Of a stretch of DNA of 64,000 nt, positions 1 to 8,968 are shown piece after piece; position 1 is the stretch's first letter; each line of letters starts with the position of its first letter. The notes under the pieces are model-generated. The model was not told where the DNA came from. It saw nothing but the letters and a program-made list of their open reading frames with translations, and did no database searches. Source of the DNA: Pseudidiomarina indica (GTDB lineage: Bacteria > Pseudomonadota > Gammaproteobacteria > Enterobacterales > Alteromonadaceae). The position numbers and the translations under genes were made by a program. The stretch lies in the NCBI RefSeq assembly GCF_900104245.1, contig NZ_FMXN01000001.1, positions 310,001-374,000 of the forward strand. Reading direction: 5' to 3'.

Positions 1-1449
1 TAATAACATGACCAAGCGGTCAATCCCAATCCCCTCACCTGCCGTTGGCGGCAAGCCATACTCTAACGCCGTAACATAGTCTTCGTCGTAGAACATTGCC
101 TCATCATCACCGGCATCTTTTTGTGCCACTTGCTCACGGAAGCGCTCTGCTTGATCTTCGGCGTCGTTTAACTCCGAAAAACCGTTCGCTAATTCCCGCC
201 CGCCAACAAAAAACTCGAACCGATCAGTCACGAAGGGGTCGTCATCATTACGGCGTGCTAGCGGCGACACTTCTGCCGGATAAGCGGTGATAAACGTGGG
301 TTGAATTAATTGGTGCTCTGCCACTTCCTCGAAAATTTCAATTTGGATTTTCCCTAAGCCCCACGATGGCATTACCTTGATACCCAAAGATTCAGCCAAG
401 GCTTTCGCTTGGTCAAAATCATCTAACTGGGCCATGGTGGCCTCAGGTAAATAAGTCAAAATCGCTTCTTTCACCGTCATCCGTGCAAAAGGTTGACGGA
501 AATCATATTGCACCCCACCGCTTTCAAATTGTGGTGCGCCCAATAATTCCGTCGTCATGCCCCGTAACATGTCTTCAGTTAAGTCCATGAGATCTTCATA
601 ATCCGCATAGGCCCAGTAGAATTCCAACATGGTAAATTCAGGGTTATGTCGAGTGGACAAGCCCTCATTACGGAAGTTACGGTTTACTTCGAATACTTTT
701 TCAAAGCCACCAACCACCAACCGTTTTAAATACAGCTCAGGAGCAACTCGCAAATACAGCTGCATATCCAAGGCATTGTGATGCGTCATGAAGGGGCGAG
801 CACTGGCACCACCAGGAATGGTATGCATCATGGGGGTTTCGACTTCTAAGAACTGCTTCTCTGACAAGTAGCGACGAATATAGTCGATCACCTTCGAACG
901 GATAATAAAGGTGTTGCGTGAATCGGCATTGGTGATCAAATCAAGGTAACGCTGGCGATAGCGCAACTCTTGATCGGCCAGCCCATGATATTTATCAGGG
1001 AGTGGACGCAAGGCTTTTGTCAGCAGACGAATTTCATCCACTTGCACGCTCAACTCACCGGTGCCAGTGATAAACAAGGTGCCTGATGCACCCAGAATAT
1101 CGCCTAAATCCCATTTCTTAAACTCGTCGTTGTACAACCCTTCTGGCAGATTATCTCGTGCCACGTACAACTGAATTTGACCCGACATGTCTTGAATGGT
1201 TGCGAAGCTCGCTTTCCCCATAATCCGACGCGTCATCATCCGACCGGCAACACGAACACGAACACCTTTTTCGGCTAAGGCTTCTTTTTCCCAATGATCG
1301 TATTCGCGGTGCAGATCAGCCGCTAAACTATCGCGGCGGAAGTCATTCGGGAATGCTACGCCTCGCTCACGCAACGCAGCAAGCTTAGCCTTGCGCTGGG
1401 CGATTTGTTCATTGACGTCCAACTCAGGTGCTTGCGTTTTCTCGTTCAT
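1..1449 (-). CDS. lysS: Lysyl-tRNA synthetase, class II (3' end beyond window)
   Basis: Charges tRNA-Lys with lysine in the cytoplasm. 483 codons are visible from the ATG at 1449. The family is about 505 residues, so only some 20 C-terminal residues are missing. The N-terminal OB-fold anticodon-binding domain spans about residues 60-150. The class II catalytic domain follows, with motif 2 ([14 protein letters not shown], near 258-272) and motif 3 ([13 protein letters not shown]) at the window edge. GAGGAAC lies just upstream of the start. It lies 47 bases downstream of prfB on the same strand, the usual prfB-lysS order. Identity is certain. Only the last residues cannot be judged. Confidence 0.97.
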   Translation of the reverse strand, partial: MNEKTQAPELDVNEQIAQRKAKLAALRERGVAFPNDFRRDSLAADLHREYDHWEKEALAEKGVRVRVAGRMMTRRIMGKASFATIQDMSGQIQLYVARDNLPEGLYNDEFKKWDLGDILGASGTLFITGTGELSVQVDEIRLLTKALRPLPDKYHGLADQELRYRQRYLDLITNADSRNTFIIRSKVIDYIRRYLSEKQFLEVETPMMHTIPGGASARPFMTHHNALDMQLYLRVAPELYLKRLVVGGFEKVFEVNRNFRNEGLSTRHNPEFTMLEFYWAYADYEDLMDLTEDMLRGMTTELLGAPQFESGGVQYDFRQPFARMTVKEAILTYLPEATMAQLDDFDQAKALAESLGIKVMPSWGLGKIQIEIFEEVAEHQLIQPTFITAYPAEVSPLARRNDDDPFVTDRFEFFVGGRELANGFSELNDAEDQAERFREQVAQKDAGDDEAMFYDEDYVTALEYGLPPTAGEGIGIDRLVMLL

Positions 1450-1496
1450 GCTGTTCGTTCCTCTTCTCACACGCGCCTGCGTGTTGCTTAACCAAT

Positions 1497-2595
1497 TTAT
1501 AAACCAGACTTTAAACTTGCTTCAATAAATGGATCCAAATCACCATCTAATACGGCTTGGGTATTGCGCGTTTCGACGCCCGTCCGCAAATCTTTAATGC
1601 GCGCGTCATCTAACACATAAGAGCGAATTTGGCTGCCCCACCCAATATCCGACTTGGAATCTTCTAACTTTTGCTTTTCCGCGAGCTGTTTCTGTAATTC
1701 ATACTCATAGAGCTTAGCTCGCAATTGCTTCATCGCCGCATCTTTGTTCTTATGCTGGGAACGATCGCTTTGACATTGCACCACAATACCTGTCGGCTCG
1801 TGGGTAATCCGAATGGCTGAGTCCGTTCGGTTAACGTGCTGACCACCAGCTCCCGAAGCTCGATAGGTATCGATGCGCAGATCCGCAGGGTTAATATCAA
1901 TCTCGATGGAGTCATCCACTTCCGGATAGACAAACACCGAGGAAAATGAGGTATGCCGGCGGTTCCCTGAATCAAATGGTGATTTTCGTACCAGTCGGTG
2001 AACCCCTGTTTCAGTCCGTAACCAACCGTAAGCGTATTCACCACTCACATGAATGGTTGCTGACTTAATGCCAGCCACTTCACCTTCCGACAGTTCCGTG
2101 ATTTCGACTTTGAAGTCGTGGGATTCAGCCCAACGTAAAAACATCCGCAACAGAATGTTCGCCCAATCTTGCGCTTCAGTTCCACCGGAGCCGGCTTGAA
2201 TATCCAGGTAGCAATCTGCGGCATCATTCGGCCCTGAAAACATCCGTCGAAACTCTAACGTCGCCAGTTGTTGCTCCAACTGGTCCAGTTCAGCAAGTGC
2301 ATCGTGATAGGTTTCTTCATCCTCTGCTTCAACTGCTAATTCAACCAACCCCTCAACATCGTCAAGGCCTTGCGCCAGACGCTGTAAGGTTGTCACCACC
2401 TGTTCTAAACTGGCGCGTTCTTTCCCCAATGATTGCGCCCGCTCTGGATCATTCCAAACGTTGGGGTCTTCCAGTTCACGGGTGACTTCTTCAAGCCGCT
2501 CAACCTTCAGATCGTAGTCAAAGATACCCCCGAAGGAGCTCGCTGCGCTTGCGCATCTCTTTTATCGCGGTGTAAGTAGCATTGGTTTCGAACAT
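1497..2595 (-). CDS. prfB: Peptide chain release factor 2, made by +1 programmed frameshift
   Basis: Releases finished peptides at UGA and UAA codons. Translation starts at the ATG at 2595 (AGGA 8 bases upstream) and reads 25 codons to an in-frame TGA at 2518-2520. It then continues in the +1 frame from GAC (2519-2517) to the stop at 1497. The joined protein is 365 residues, the E. coli length. The tripeptide anticodon SPF falls at 205-207 and the peptidyl-hydrolysis GGQ at 250-252, both the canonical positions. A gene model using only the second frame misses the first 25 codons and part of the N-terminal helical domain. It sits between recJ and lysS as in enterobacteria. RF2 regulates its own synthesis through the frameshift. 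Confidence 0.96.
2517..2532 (-). promoter_or_regulatory. RF2 programmed +1 frameshift site
   Basis: In sense orientation the site reads CGG GGG TAT CTT TGA C. It has a purine-rich Shine-Dalgarno-like stretch three bases before the CTT slippery codon, a UGA stop at codon 26, and a C after the stop that weakens termination. This is the established RF2 autoregulatory element: when RF2 is scarce the ribosome slips onto UUU and reads on. The zero frame ends at this TGA, and the downstream frame encodes the rest of RF2 without its own convincing start. Confidence 0.95.
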
Positions 2596-2641
2596 AGCTT
2601 CCTATCTCTACTGCGTGGATTTGTCATAAAGGGCGCATATT

Positions 2642-4354
2642 TTACCGTAAAGCACGCAAATGCTCTAGGTTTAGCTGCACAGAAGTCTGCCCTCTAAAAT
2701 GATTCAATTGTAAACGGTAGGCCGCATGGATGGTTTGTACCCCTGCATCTGGCCATTGCCCTAGGTCTACATTGAACGCAATAGCATCCACCACACTTCG
2801 TTGCGGGGTTTCTAACACCAACTTCAAATGCTGTTGGCCCACCAAACGCTGGTTCACAATACGGAACTCACCATCAAACACGGGCTCAGGAAACCCATGC
2901 CCCCATGGCCCAAAGGCTTCTAGCTGTTGGACAAAAGGGAGTTGGAAGTAGTCGGCCGTTAATTCACCATCGGACCAAATCGTCCGCGTGAGTTGCTCAG
3001 GCTCGAGCCACTGTTCTACTTGCTCCACAAAGCGAGTTCGAAACTCCGCCAATTGGTCTGGACGAATCGTTAACCCTGCCGCCATCGCATGCCCGCCAAA
3101 ACGAACCATAAGCTGCGGGTTTAAGCCATGAATGCGTTCCAGCACATCCCGAATATGCAATCCTGGAATGGAGCGAGCCGACCCCTTCAAGGTGCCGTCA
3201 TCACTCTCGGCAAAGGCAATCACCGGTCGGTGACATTGTTCTTTCACCCGCCCTGCAACAATCCCCACAACCCCTTGATGCCAACCCGGTTGGTAAAGCA
3301 CCAATGCTGCCGGCAATTGGTCTTGCTCATGAGTGAGTTGGACCACGTAAGTTTCAGCTTCTTCGCGCATTTCTGCTTCGATATGACGGCGCGCTTGGTT
3401 CAACTGATCCAATTGTTCCGCATACCGCAACGCGGTGTGATAGTCCGTGGCTAGGAGGCACTCAATGCCTGCAGCCATATCGTCCAGTCGCCCGGCAGCA
3501 TTAATGCGCGGTGCCACCGCATAGCCAAGGTCCGCAGCTTGTAATTGTTGCGGTGGCCGCTGTGCCACTTGCAACAAGGCTTGAATTCCTGGCCGACAGG
3601 CCCCCGCGCGAATTCGCTGCAACCCTTGCTGCACTAAAATACGGTTCACCCCATCCAGTTTCACAACGTCTGCCACCGTCCCAACCGCAACCAAATCTAA
3701 CCACTGGGCTAAGTTCGGGACGGCCACACCTTGCTCACGCAAGCAATGACGTAAGGCCAACAAGACATAGAAAGCAACACCGACACCGGCAATATTAGGG
3801 CTGGGGAACTCACAATCAGGCAGGTTTGGATTCACAATAACGTCGGCAGTTGGCAGTTCAGCACTCGGCAAGTGATGATCGGTGACAATCACCGTCATCC
3901 CTGCTGCTTTTGCAGCGGCAATGCCTGCATGACAGGAAATACCACTATCCACGGTGACCAGCACTTGGGTTCCTAACTGCTGCGCTTGAGCGACCAAGGC
4001 CGGTGAAACACCATAGCCATCGGCAAACCGATTCGGCACTAAATAGTGCACCTGTGCCGCTCCCAAAGCCCGTAGCACGGACACCATCAAGGCGGTCGAC
4101 GTGGCCCCATCTGCATCAAAGTCACCACAAATACAAATGACCTGTTGCTGAGAAATGGCTTGGGCTAACACTTCAGCAGCCGCCGTTGCCCCTTTCAATA
4201 ACTTAAAATGGGGCAATTGCTGTGCTGTCAACTGCAATTGGTCCGCACTCTGGATGCCGCGACGGGCCAATACTTGCGCTAACATGGGTGGCAAACCTGC
4301 GGCCCACTCACCCACTGGGACCATGGCCCGACGTTCAATCTCAATCTGTTGCAT
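2642..4354 (-). CDS. recJ: Single-stranded-DNA-specific 5'-3' exonuclease RecJ
   Basis: A DHH-family nuclease degrading single-stranded DNA from the 5' end in RecF-pathway recombination, mismatch repair and base excision repair. The 570 residues compare with 577 in E. coli. Motif I (GDFDADG) is at about 77-83, the signature TDHH at 158-161, and the DHHA1 glycine-rich motif (RFGGHAMAAG) near 410. The C-terminal OB-like domain is complete. Its ATG shares one base with the dsbC stop (TAATG), so translational coupling is likely. The dsbC-recJ-prfB order is conserved in gammaproteobacteria. No missing catalytic residues were seen. Confidence 0.97.
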   Translation of the reverse strand: MQQIEIERRAMVPVGEWAAGLPPMLAQVLARRGIQSADQLQLTAQQLPHFKLLKGATAAAEVLAQAISQQQVICICGDFDADGATSTALMVSVLRALGAAQVHYLVPNRFADGYGVSPALVAQAQQLGTQVLVTVDSGISCHAGIAAAKAAGMTVIVTDHHLPSAELPTADVIVNPNLPDCEFPSPNIAGVGVAFYVLLALRHCLREQGVAVPNLAQWLDLVAVGTVADVVKLDGVNRILVQQGLQRIRAGACRPGIQALLQVAQRPPQQLQAADLGYAVAPRINAAGRLDDMAAGIECLLATDYHTALRYAEQLDQLNQARRHIEAEMREEAETYVVQLTHEQDQLPAALVLYQPGWHQGVVGIVAGRVKEQCHRPVIAFAESDDGTLKGSARSIPGLHIRDVLERIHGLNPQLMVRFGGHAMAAGLTIRPDQLAEFRTRFVEQVEQWLEPEQLTRTIWSDGELTADYFQLPFVQQLEAFGPWGHGFPEPVFDGEFRIVNQRLVGQQHLKLVLETPQRSVVDAIAFNVDLGQWPDAGVQTIHAAYRLQLNHFRGQTSVQLNLEHLRALR

Positions 4355-5079
4355 TAGTCGTTTTCAAGTTCAACAATCAAACGTTCTGGATGCACGTAAC
4401 CTGGTAGCATTTTTCCTGATTCAAACACAATCGCCGGCGTGCCTCGCACCCCAAATTTTTGCCCTAACGCAAAATGCTGATTCACCGGATCCTCGCATCG
4501 CGCGCTGCTCACCGGCTGATCTTGTTTCGCCGCAGTGAGGGCTGCTTGCTGATCCTCAGCACACCATACTTGGCGTAACTGTCGGGCGCCATCTCCTTGC
4601 AAACCAGTGCGCGGCCACGCTAAATAGCGAACGGTAATACCCAACGCTAAGTACTCATCCATTCGCTCATGCAGTTGGCGACAATAGCCACAGGTATTGT
4701 CGGTAAACACGTACACCACATGTTTTTCGCGAGGCGCTTTAAATTCAATCACACTCTCACTGATAGAATCTAAATCAGCGGCCCGCATAGCGTTTAATGC
4801 TAAATCGCTCAGGCTGACGGGCTCTTGCCCTGAGATATCATAAATATGCCCGCTCATGAGCTGCTTGCCATCAAGGCTGACATACAATAACCCTTGTTGA
4901 GTGATAACTTCGGCGAGGCCGTCAATGGGAGAAGGTTTCACCGCTTTCACCGACAGTCCCATGCGGGTTAAATGCTGTGCATCAAAGTTTTCGAGTGAGC
5001 CCGTGGTCGATGTTTCTTGCGTGGAAGGATTGCATGCTGTTAGCAGCACACTGACCCCAAGGATTGCCAATCGCTTCAT
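4354..5079 (-). CDS. dsbC: DsbC-type disulfide isomerase, predicted lipoprotein
   Basis: A thiol:disulfide isomerase that corrects wrong disulfides in exported proteins. It has 241 residues: an N-terminal dimerisation region (about 28-95), then a thioredoxin-like domain with the active site CGYC at 130-133 and a second structural Cys pair at 173 and 195. Unusually, the signal peptide ends in a lipobox, LLTAC, with Cys16 as the only cysteine near the N-terminus, where E. coli DsbC has an ordinary cleavable signal. The residue after Cys16 is Asn, not Asp, so by the enterobacterial +2 rule it would go to the outer membrane. It lies between xerD and recJ as in E. coli. Function is secure. Lipidation is inferred. 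Confidence 0.94.
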   Translation of the reverse strand: MKRLAILGVSVLLTACNPSTQETSTTGSLENFDAQHLTRMGLSVKAVKPSPIDGLAEVITQQGLLYVSLDGKQLMSGHIYDISGQEPVSLSDLALNAMRAADLDSISESVIEFKAPREKHVVYVFTDNTCGYCRQLHERMDEYLALGITVRYLAWPRTGLQGDGARQLRQVWCAEDQQAALTAAKQDQPVSSARCEDPVNQHFALGQKFGVRGTPAIVFESGKMLPGYVHPERLIVELEND

Positions 5080-5113
5080 AAATGTTCCTATTTACTCATT
5101 GTATTGAAGTGCT

Positions 5114-6034
5114 TTACGCTCGTGGATGATGGATCGCGTGCAATTGCTGTAATCGCTCGCGAGCGACATAGGTATAGATCTGCGTGGTTGATAAGTCACT
5201 ATGCCCAAGCAGCATTTGGAGCACCCGCAAATCCGCTCCATGATTTAATAAATGGGTCGCAAACGCATGCCGCAATGTATGCGGCGATAGTTGCGACCGT
5301 ATTCCCGCCTGTTGTGCATAATACCGAATTCGATACCAAAATGCTTGTCGAGTTAATGGCCCACAACGGCGTGTGACAAACAGCCAATCACCGGGCTGCT
5401 CACATAATTGATGACGCCCGTGGGTCAGGTACTGTTGCAACCATTCCAAGGCCTCTTCACCAAGCGGAATGAGCCGTTCTTTGTTGCCTTTCCCCACCAC
5501 TCGCACCAGTTCTTGTTGCCAATGCACCTGATCCACTTGCAACTGCACCAGTTCAGTCACCCGCAAGCCGGTGGCATACAGCACTTCTAACATGGCTTTA
5601 TCCCGTAACTGCACCGGATCGGCTGGGTCTGGAATGGCCAATAGGGCCTCCACTTCTTGTTCGCTCAAGGTATAGGGAATGACTTGGGGTTGCTTCGGCC
5701 GTGCGAGTTTGGCAGTTGGATCATGCGTGCACCAGCGCTCGGCCACGGCATGCTGATAGAATTTTTTTAATGCACTTAATGCTCTGGCTGTGCTGCGTGG
5801 CGATAGCCCTTGTTGACGACGCCACAGCAAATAGCGCTCAATGTCCAGTTGCCCAACTTGACGCAACTGGGTCTGTTGATACTGGCTGAGAAACCGCTGA
5901 AAGTTTCTTAAATCAGTACGATAAGCCGCGCTGGTGTGTTGACTGACCCCCTGTTTTAACCACAAGCGATCTAAAAACGCGGCAATGTCTTCTTCGACCG
6001 TAATGGGGATCTGCTTGTCAGTGGGCTTGGTCAT
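5114..6034 (-). CDS. xerD: Site-specific tyrosine recombinase XerD
   Basis: With XerC it resolves chromosome dimers at dif during FtsK-driven segregation. It has 306 residues: an N-terminal SAM-like core-binding domain (about 15-100) and a catalytic domain holding the full tyrosine-recombinase set, namely Arg158 in TGLRVTEL, the GKGNKER lysine loop near 181-187, His252 and Arg255 in HTLRH, His278 in LGHSD, and nucleophile Tyr287 in QIYTYV. The tail LHAIHHPRA closely matches E. coli XerD. It is followed by dsbC on the same strand. Synteny with dsbC-recJ separates it from XerC and from mobile integrases. Confidence 0.97.
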   Translation of the reverse strand: MTKPTDKQIPITVEEDIAAFLDRLWLKQGVSQHTSAAYRTDLRNFQRFLSQYQQTQLRQVGQLDIERYLLWRRQQGLSPRSTARALSALKKFYQHAVAERWCTHDPTAKLARPKQPQVIPYTLSEQEVEALLAIPDPADPVQLRDKAMLEVLYATGLRVTELVQLQVDQVHWQQELVRVVGKGNKERLIPLGEEALEWLQQYLTHGRHQLCEQPGDWLFVTRRCGPLTRQAFWYRIRYYAQQAGIRSQLSPHTLRHAFATHLLNHGADLRVLQMLLGHSDLSTTQIYTYVARERLQQLHAIHHPRA

Positions 6035-6070
6035 GATAAATCACAATCATATGACACGGAATGGCTCCCT

Positions 6071-7051
6071 TTAAACGCGCCAATCTAAGACTAATTTTCC
6101 TTGGGTGTTATTATCCCGCAAGCGTTCAAACGCGTCATTAACTTGATCAATCGGGAACACTTCATCAACCACTGGGGTGATTTTATGCTGCTCAAACAAC
6201 GGCCATACATGCTGCTGCAAAGCACTCATAATGCGCCCTTTAACAGGCACCGGTTGACTGCGCAAGGTGCTGCCAATAATCCGTTGCCGCTTCATCAATA
6301 AGCGCCCCCCATCCAACTCTCCCATGCGACCGCCCATGATGCCGATCACCACCAAGCGACCATCGGGGTTCAACACATGTTGGTTCCAACTCAGGTAGTC
6401 TCCCGCTACTGGGTCAAGAATAATATCTGCACCACCCCAGGCTTTCACAGCCTGAATAAAATCACCTTGCCGGCGATTCCAGGTACCACTGGCTCCAAGC
6501 CGTTGGGCTTGGGCAAGCTTCTCATCGCTGCCGGCAGTAGCAAACGTCGGGTTCCCCAACGCTTTGGCTAACTGCAGAACCGCTTGTCCAACCCCGCTCG
6601 CCGCAGCATGGACCAAGATACGTTCACCGGGTTGCGCAGCGGCAATATCATAAATATTAAACCAAGCTGTCGCGTACACCTCACAGATGCCAGCGGCAGC
6701 TAATAAACTCATGCCCGCCGGAACAGGCAATACTTGCACCGCGGGCACCGCCACATATTGTGCGTAGCCACCACCGGTGAGCAGGGCACACACTTTATCA
6801 CCCACCCGAATGTGGCTAACCTCGGCACCGACCGCTTGCACCACGCCACTGACTTCTAAGCCCAGCACATCGGATGCTCCCGGCGGGGGTGGATAGTGCC
6901 CCGCTAACTGCGACAAATCAGCGCGATTCATCCCGCTATAAGCCACCTGAATCAATACTTCATCGGGTCTTACTTGAGGGATTTCGCGTTGTTGTTGCAC
7001 AGCGAGCTGATCGTCTCCCGCTGTCCACGCAAGCATCTGACGTGCAGGCAT
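6071..7051 (-). CDS. NAD(P)H:quinone oxidoreductase, zeta-crystallin/PIG3-like
   Basis: A 326-residue zinc-independent medium-chain dehydrogenase/reductase. The N-terminal GroES-like domain (about 25-110) carries the family stretch GMNRADLSQLAGHYPPPPG, and the Rossmann segment HAAASGVGQAVLQLAK lies near 148-163. Zinc-ligand cysteines are absent, as expected for this branch. It probably reduces quinones with NADPH. The exact substrate cannot be read from sequence. It is the last gene of a three-gene unit after a glutathionyl-hydroquinone reductase and a pirin, 18 bases downstream of the pirin, with AAGGAG before its ATG. The shared theme is detoxification of quinones and electrophiles. Confidence 0.88.
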   Translation of the reverse strand: MPARQMLAWTAGDDQLAVQQQREIPQVRPDEVLIQVAYSGMNRADLSQLAGHYPPPPGASDVLGLEVSGVVQAVGAEVSHIRVGDKVCALLTGGGYAQYVAVPAVQVLPVPAGMSLLAAAGICEVYATAWFNIYDIAAAQPGERILVHAAASGVGQAVLQLAKALGNPTFATAGSDEKLAQAQRLGASGTWNRRQGDFIQAVKAWGGADIILDPVAGDYLSWNQHVLNPDGRLVVIGIMGGRMGELDGGRLLMKRQRIIGSTLRSQPVPVKGRIMSALQQHVWPLFEQHKITPVVDEVFPIDQVNDAFERLRDNNTQGKLVLDWRV

Positions 7052-7069
7052 AGTTACTCCTTTTTTGGG

Positions 7070-7900
7070 TTAAGCAGTCAAGCGACCTGCTTGATAGTCG
7101 CGAATGGCTTGTTCAATCTCTTCTGCCTGGTTCATCACAAATGGACCATATTGCACAATCGGTTCCCCGATTGGATTCGCGGCTAATACAATCATTCCGG
7201 CAGGTTCATCGCCGGCTTGTAGTTGTAGCAGATCCTGAGGCGCCAAACGGATCAGTTCACCCCGCGTCACGGGTTCGTTATTCACCGTAATTTGGCCTTG
7301 ATAGATATAGGCTAACCGAGTTTCCTGCTGTTGGCTAGGGATGCTCACTTGCGCATTTGCTTGCAGCCGCACGTCCAGCATTAAAAATGCCTGCTCAGGC
7401 TGCTTGACCGGCCCCTCTTGGCCCTCGAATTCCCCAGCAATCACCCGAATCTCACTGCGCTCTCCTGGAATTTTGGGGATAGTATGCTCCGCATAATCCG
7501 CCCAATCAGCAGCTTCCATTTTGCGCGCCGCAGGAAGGTTAATCCAAAGCTGGAAGCCCCACATTAATCCATCTTCCTGTTTTGGCATTTCTGCGTGAAT
7601 AATGCCGCGTGCTGCCTTCATCCATTGCGCGCCTCCCGCTGAAACCACCCCGGTATTGCCATTGGAATCACGGTGTTCCATGCGCCCTGCCAACATATAA
7701 GTCAGCGTGACAAAGCCGCGGTGTGGATGAGGCGGAAACCCCGCAATATAATCGTTGGGATTATCAGAACGAAACTCATCCAGCATCAAAAAAGGATCTT
7801 GATGGCGTAAATTTGGCTGATTAATAATTCGTGTTAACTTCACCCCAGCTCCGTCTTGAGCTGGAATTCCACGATGTCGACTTAAAATCATCTTGCTCAT
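7070..7900 (-). CDS. Pirin family protein (bicupin)
   Basis: A 276-residue two-cupin pirin. The metal-binding cupin motif is intact: His58 and His60 in PPHPHRGFVTLTY, then His102 and Glu104 in IIHAEMP. Several bacterial pirins have quercetin 2,3-dioxygenase activity, others act as redox sensors, and the substrate of this one is unknown. Its ATG overlaps the stop of the upstream hydroquinone reductase gene by four bases (7897-7900), so the two are translationally coupled. Pairing with glutathionyl-hydroquinone reductase and a quinone oxidoreductase points to aromatic or quinone stress. The pirin assignment is firm and the role is inferred. Confidence 0.9.
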   Translation of the reverse strand: MSKMILSRHRGIPAQDGAGVKLTRIINQPNLRHQDPFLMLDEFRSDNPNDYIAGFPPHPHRGFVTLTYMLAGRMEHRDSNGNTGVVSAGGAQWMKAARGIIHAEMPKQEDGLMWGFQLWINLPAARKMEAADWADYAEHTIPKIPGERSEIRVIAGEFEGQEGPVKQPEQAFLMLDVRLQANAQVSIPSQQQETRLAYIYQGQITVNNEPVTRGELIRLAPQDLLQLQAGDEPAGMIVLAANPIGEPIVQYGPFVMNQAEEIEQAIRDYQAGRLTA

Positions 7901-8853
7901 AAAACCTCCCCGCGCTGATGCGGTGTCATAAAATCAAGTTCAGGTCCAATAGGAACAACGCCGGTTGGGTTGATGGTGCCATGGCTGCCATAATAGTGCT
8001 GCTTGATATGGGTCATATTGACCGTTTCAGCCACGCCAGGCACTTGATATAAAGCTCGGGTATAAGCCCATAAATGAGGGTAATCCACGAGACGTTTTAG
8101 ATTGGTCTTAAAATGCCCCACATAAACCGCATCAAACCGCACCAAAGTGGTAAACAGTCGCCAGTCGGCTTCGGTTACTTGGTTGCCAACCAAAAAGCGC
8201 TGCTGCCCTAAATGTCGTTCTAACGTATCGAGCGCGGCAAACAGCTCGTGGAACGCTTCTTCGTATGCTTCTTGTGTGGTGGCAAAGCCACAACGATATA
8301 CGCCGTTGTTTACCGCGTGATAGACAAACTCATTCATTTGATCAATGGCATCACGCAAGTCCGCGGGACAAAAGTTCAACGAATTGCCAGTAAGCTGATT
8401 AAATGCACTATTGAACATGCGAATAATGTCAGCAGATTCATTACTGACAATGGTGTGCTGATGTTTGTCCCATAAAATAGGAACTGTCACTCGCCCACTA
8501 TAATTCGGGTCTGCCTTCCGATAGAGCTCATACAAATACTGGGCCCCATAAACATCATCTTGTAATGCCCCATCAGCAAACTCCCACCCATGCTCAAGCA
8601 TTAACGGATGCACCACAGAAACACTGATGTGCTCTTCAAGTTGTTTCAACGTGCGCATAATCAGGGTGCGATGTGCCCATGGGCAGGCGTAGCTCACATA
8701 TAAATGATAGCGACCGCTGACGGCAGGAAATTGCGCCAGTGGATCATCTTCAATCCAACGGCGAAACTGTGATTTGCTCCGTTCAAACTTGCCACCGGTG
8801 CTGTCGGTATCATACCAAGTGTCATGCCATTGCCCGTTCACTAATAATCCCAT
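7897..8853 (-). CDS. yqjG: Glutathionyl-hydroquinone reductase (xi-class GST)
   Basis: Uses glutathione to reduce glutathionyl-hydroquinones to hydroquinones. The 318 residues are typical of the YqjG/PcpF family. The catalytic Cys57 lies in the family motif YACPWAHRTL, the GSH-binding motif SNESADIIRMF follows near 125-137, and the all-helical C-terminal GST domain is complete. A strong Shine-Dalgarno (AGAGGAGG) precedes the ATG. First gene of the unit with pirin and quinone reductase, it has its own promoter-like region (8891-8919) behind lpxB. Regulation by a LysR-type protein is suggested by a repeated AATCGAAT element upstream. Confidence 0.94.
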   Translation of the reverse strand: MGLLVNGQWHDTWYDTDSTGGKFERSKSQFRRWIEDDPLAQFPAVSGRYHLYVSYACPWAHRTLIMRTLKQLEEHISVSVVHPLMLEHGWEFADGALQDDVYGAQYLYELYRKADPNYSGRVTVPILWDKHQHTIVSNESADIIRMFNSAFNQLTGNSLNFCPADLRDAIDQMNEFVYHAVNNGVYRCGFATTQEAYEEAFHELFAALDTLERHLGQQRFLVGNQVTEADWRLFTTLVRFDAVYVGHFKTNLKRLVDYPHLWAYTRALYQVPGVAETVNMTHIKQHYYGSHGTINPTGVVPIGPELDFMTPHQRGEVL

Positions 8854-8890
8854 ATCGGCCTCCTCTAGACGTTCCGAGTTCTTAGGATTC

Positions 8891-8968
8891 AGTATAACGG
8901 GTAAATAATCGAATGTTATTGAGAAGATTAAGAGGTTATATTCGATAAAATCGAATTATTGAGAGGAT
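8891..8968 (-). promoter_or_regulatory. Promoter and tandem operator-like repeats for the quinone-stress operon
   Basis: On the minus strand a -10 TATACT (8891-8896) lies 17 bases from a -35 ATAACA (8914-8919), about 40 bases before the yqjG start. Two direct copies of a roughly 20-base element beginning AATCGAAT and containing TTATTGAGA lie at 8907-8928 and 8949-8968, about 41 bases apart. The first overlaps the -35. The second contains the perfect inverted repeat ATTCGAT-AAA-ATCGAAT (8940-8956), which includes a T-N11-A core. Two sites near -33 and -74 on the same DNA face is the usual geometry of LysR-type activation. The binding protein is unknown. Confidence 0.5.

Noticed and set aside
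1465-1490. Inverted repeat ACACGC-GCCT-GCGTGT between prfB and lysS as a terminator
   Set aside because: Only a 6-bp stem and no T run follows on the minus strand. The genes are normally co-transcribed, so a terminator is not supported.
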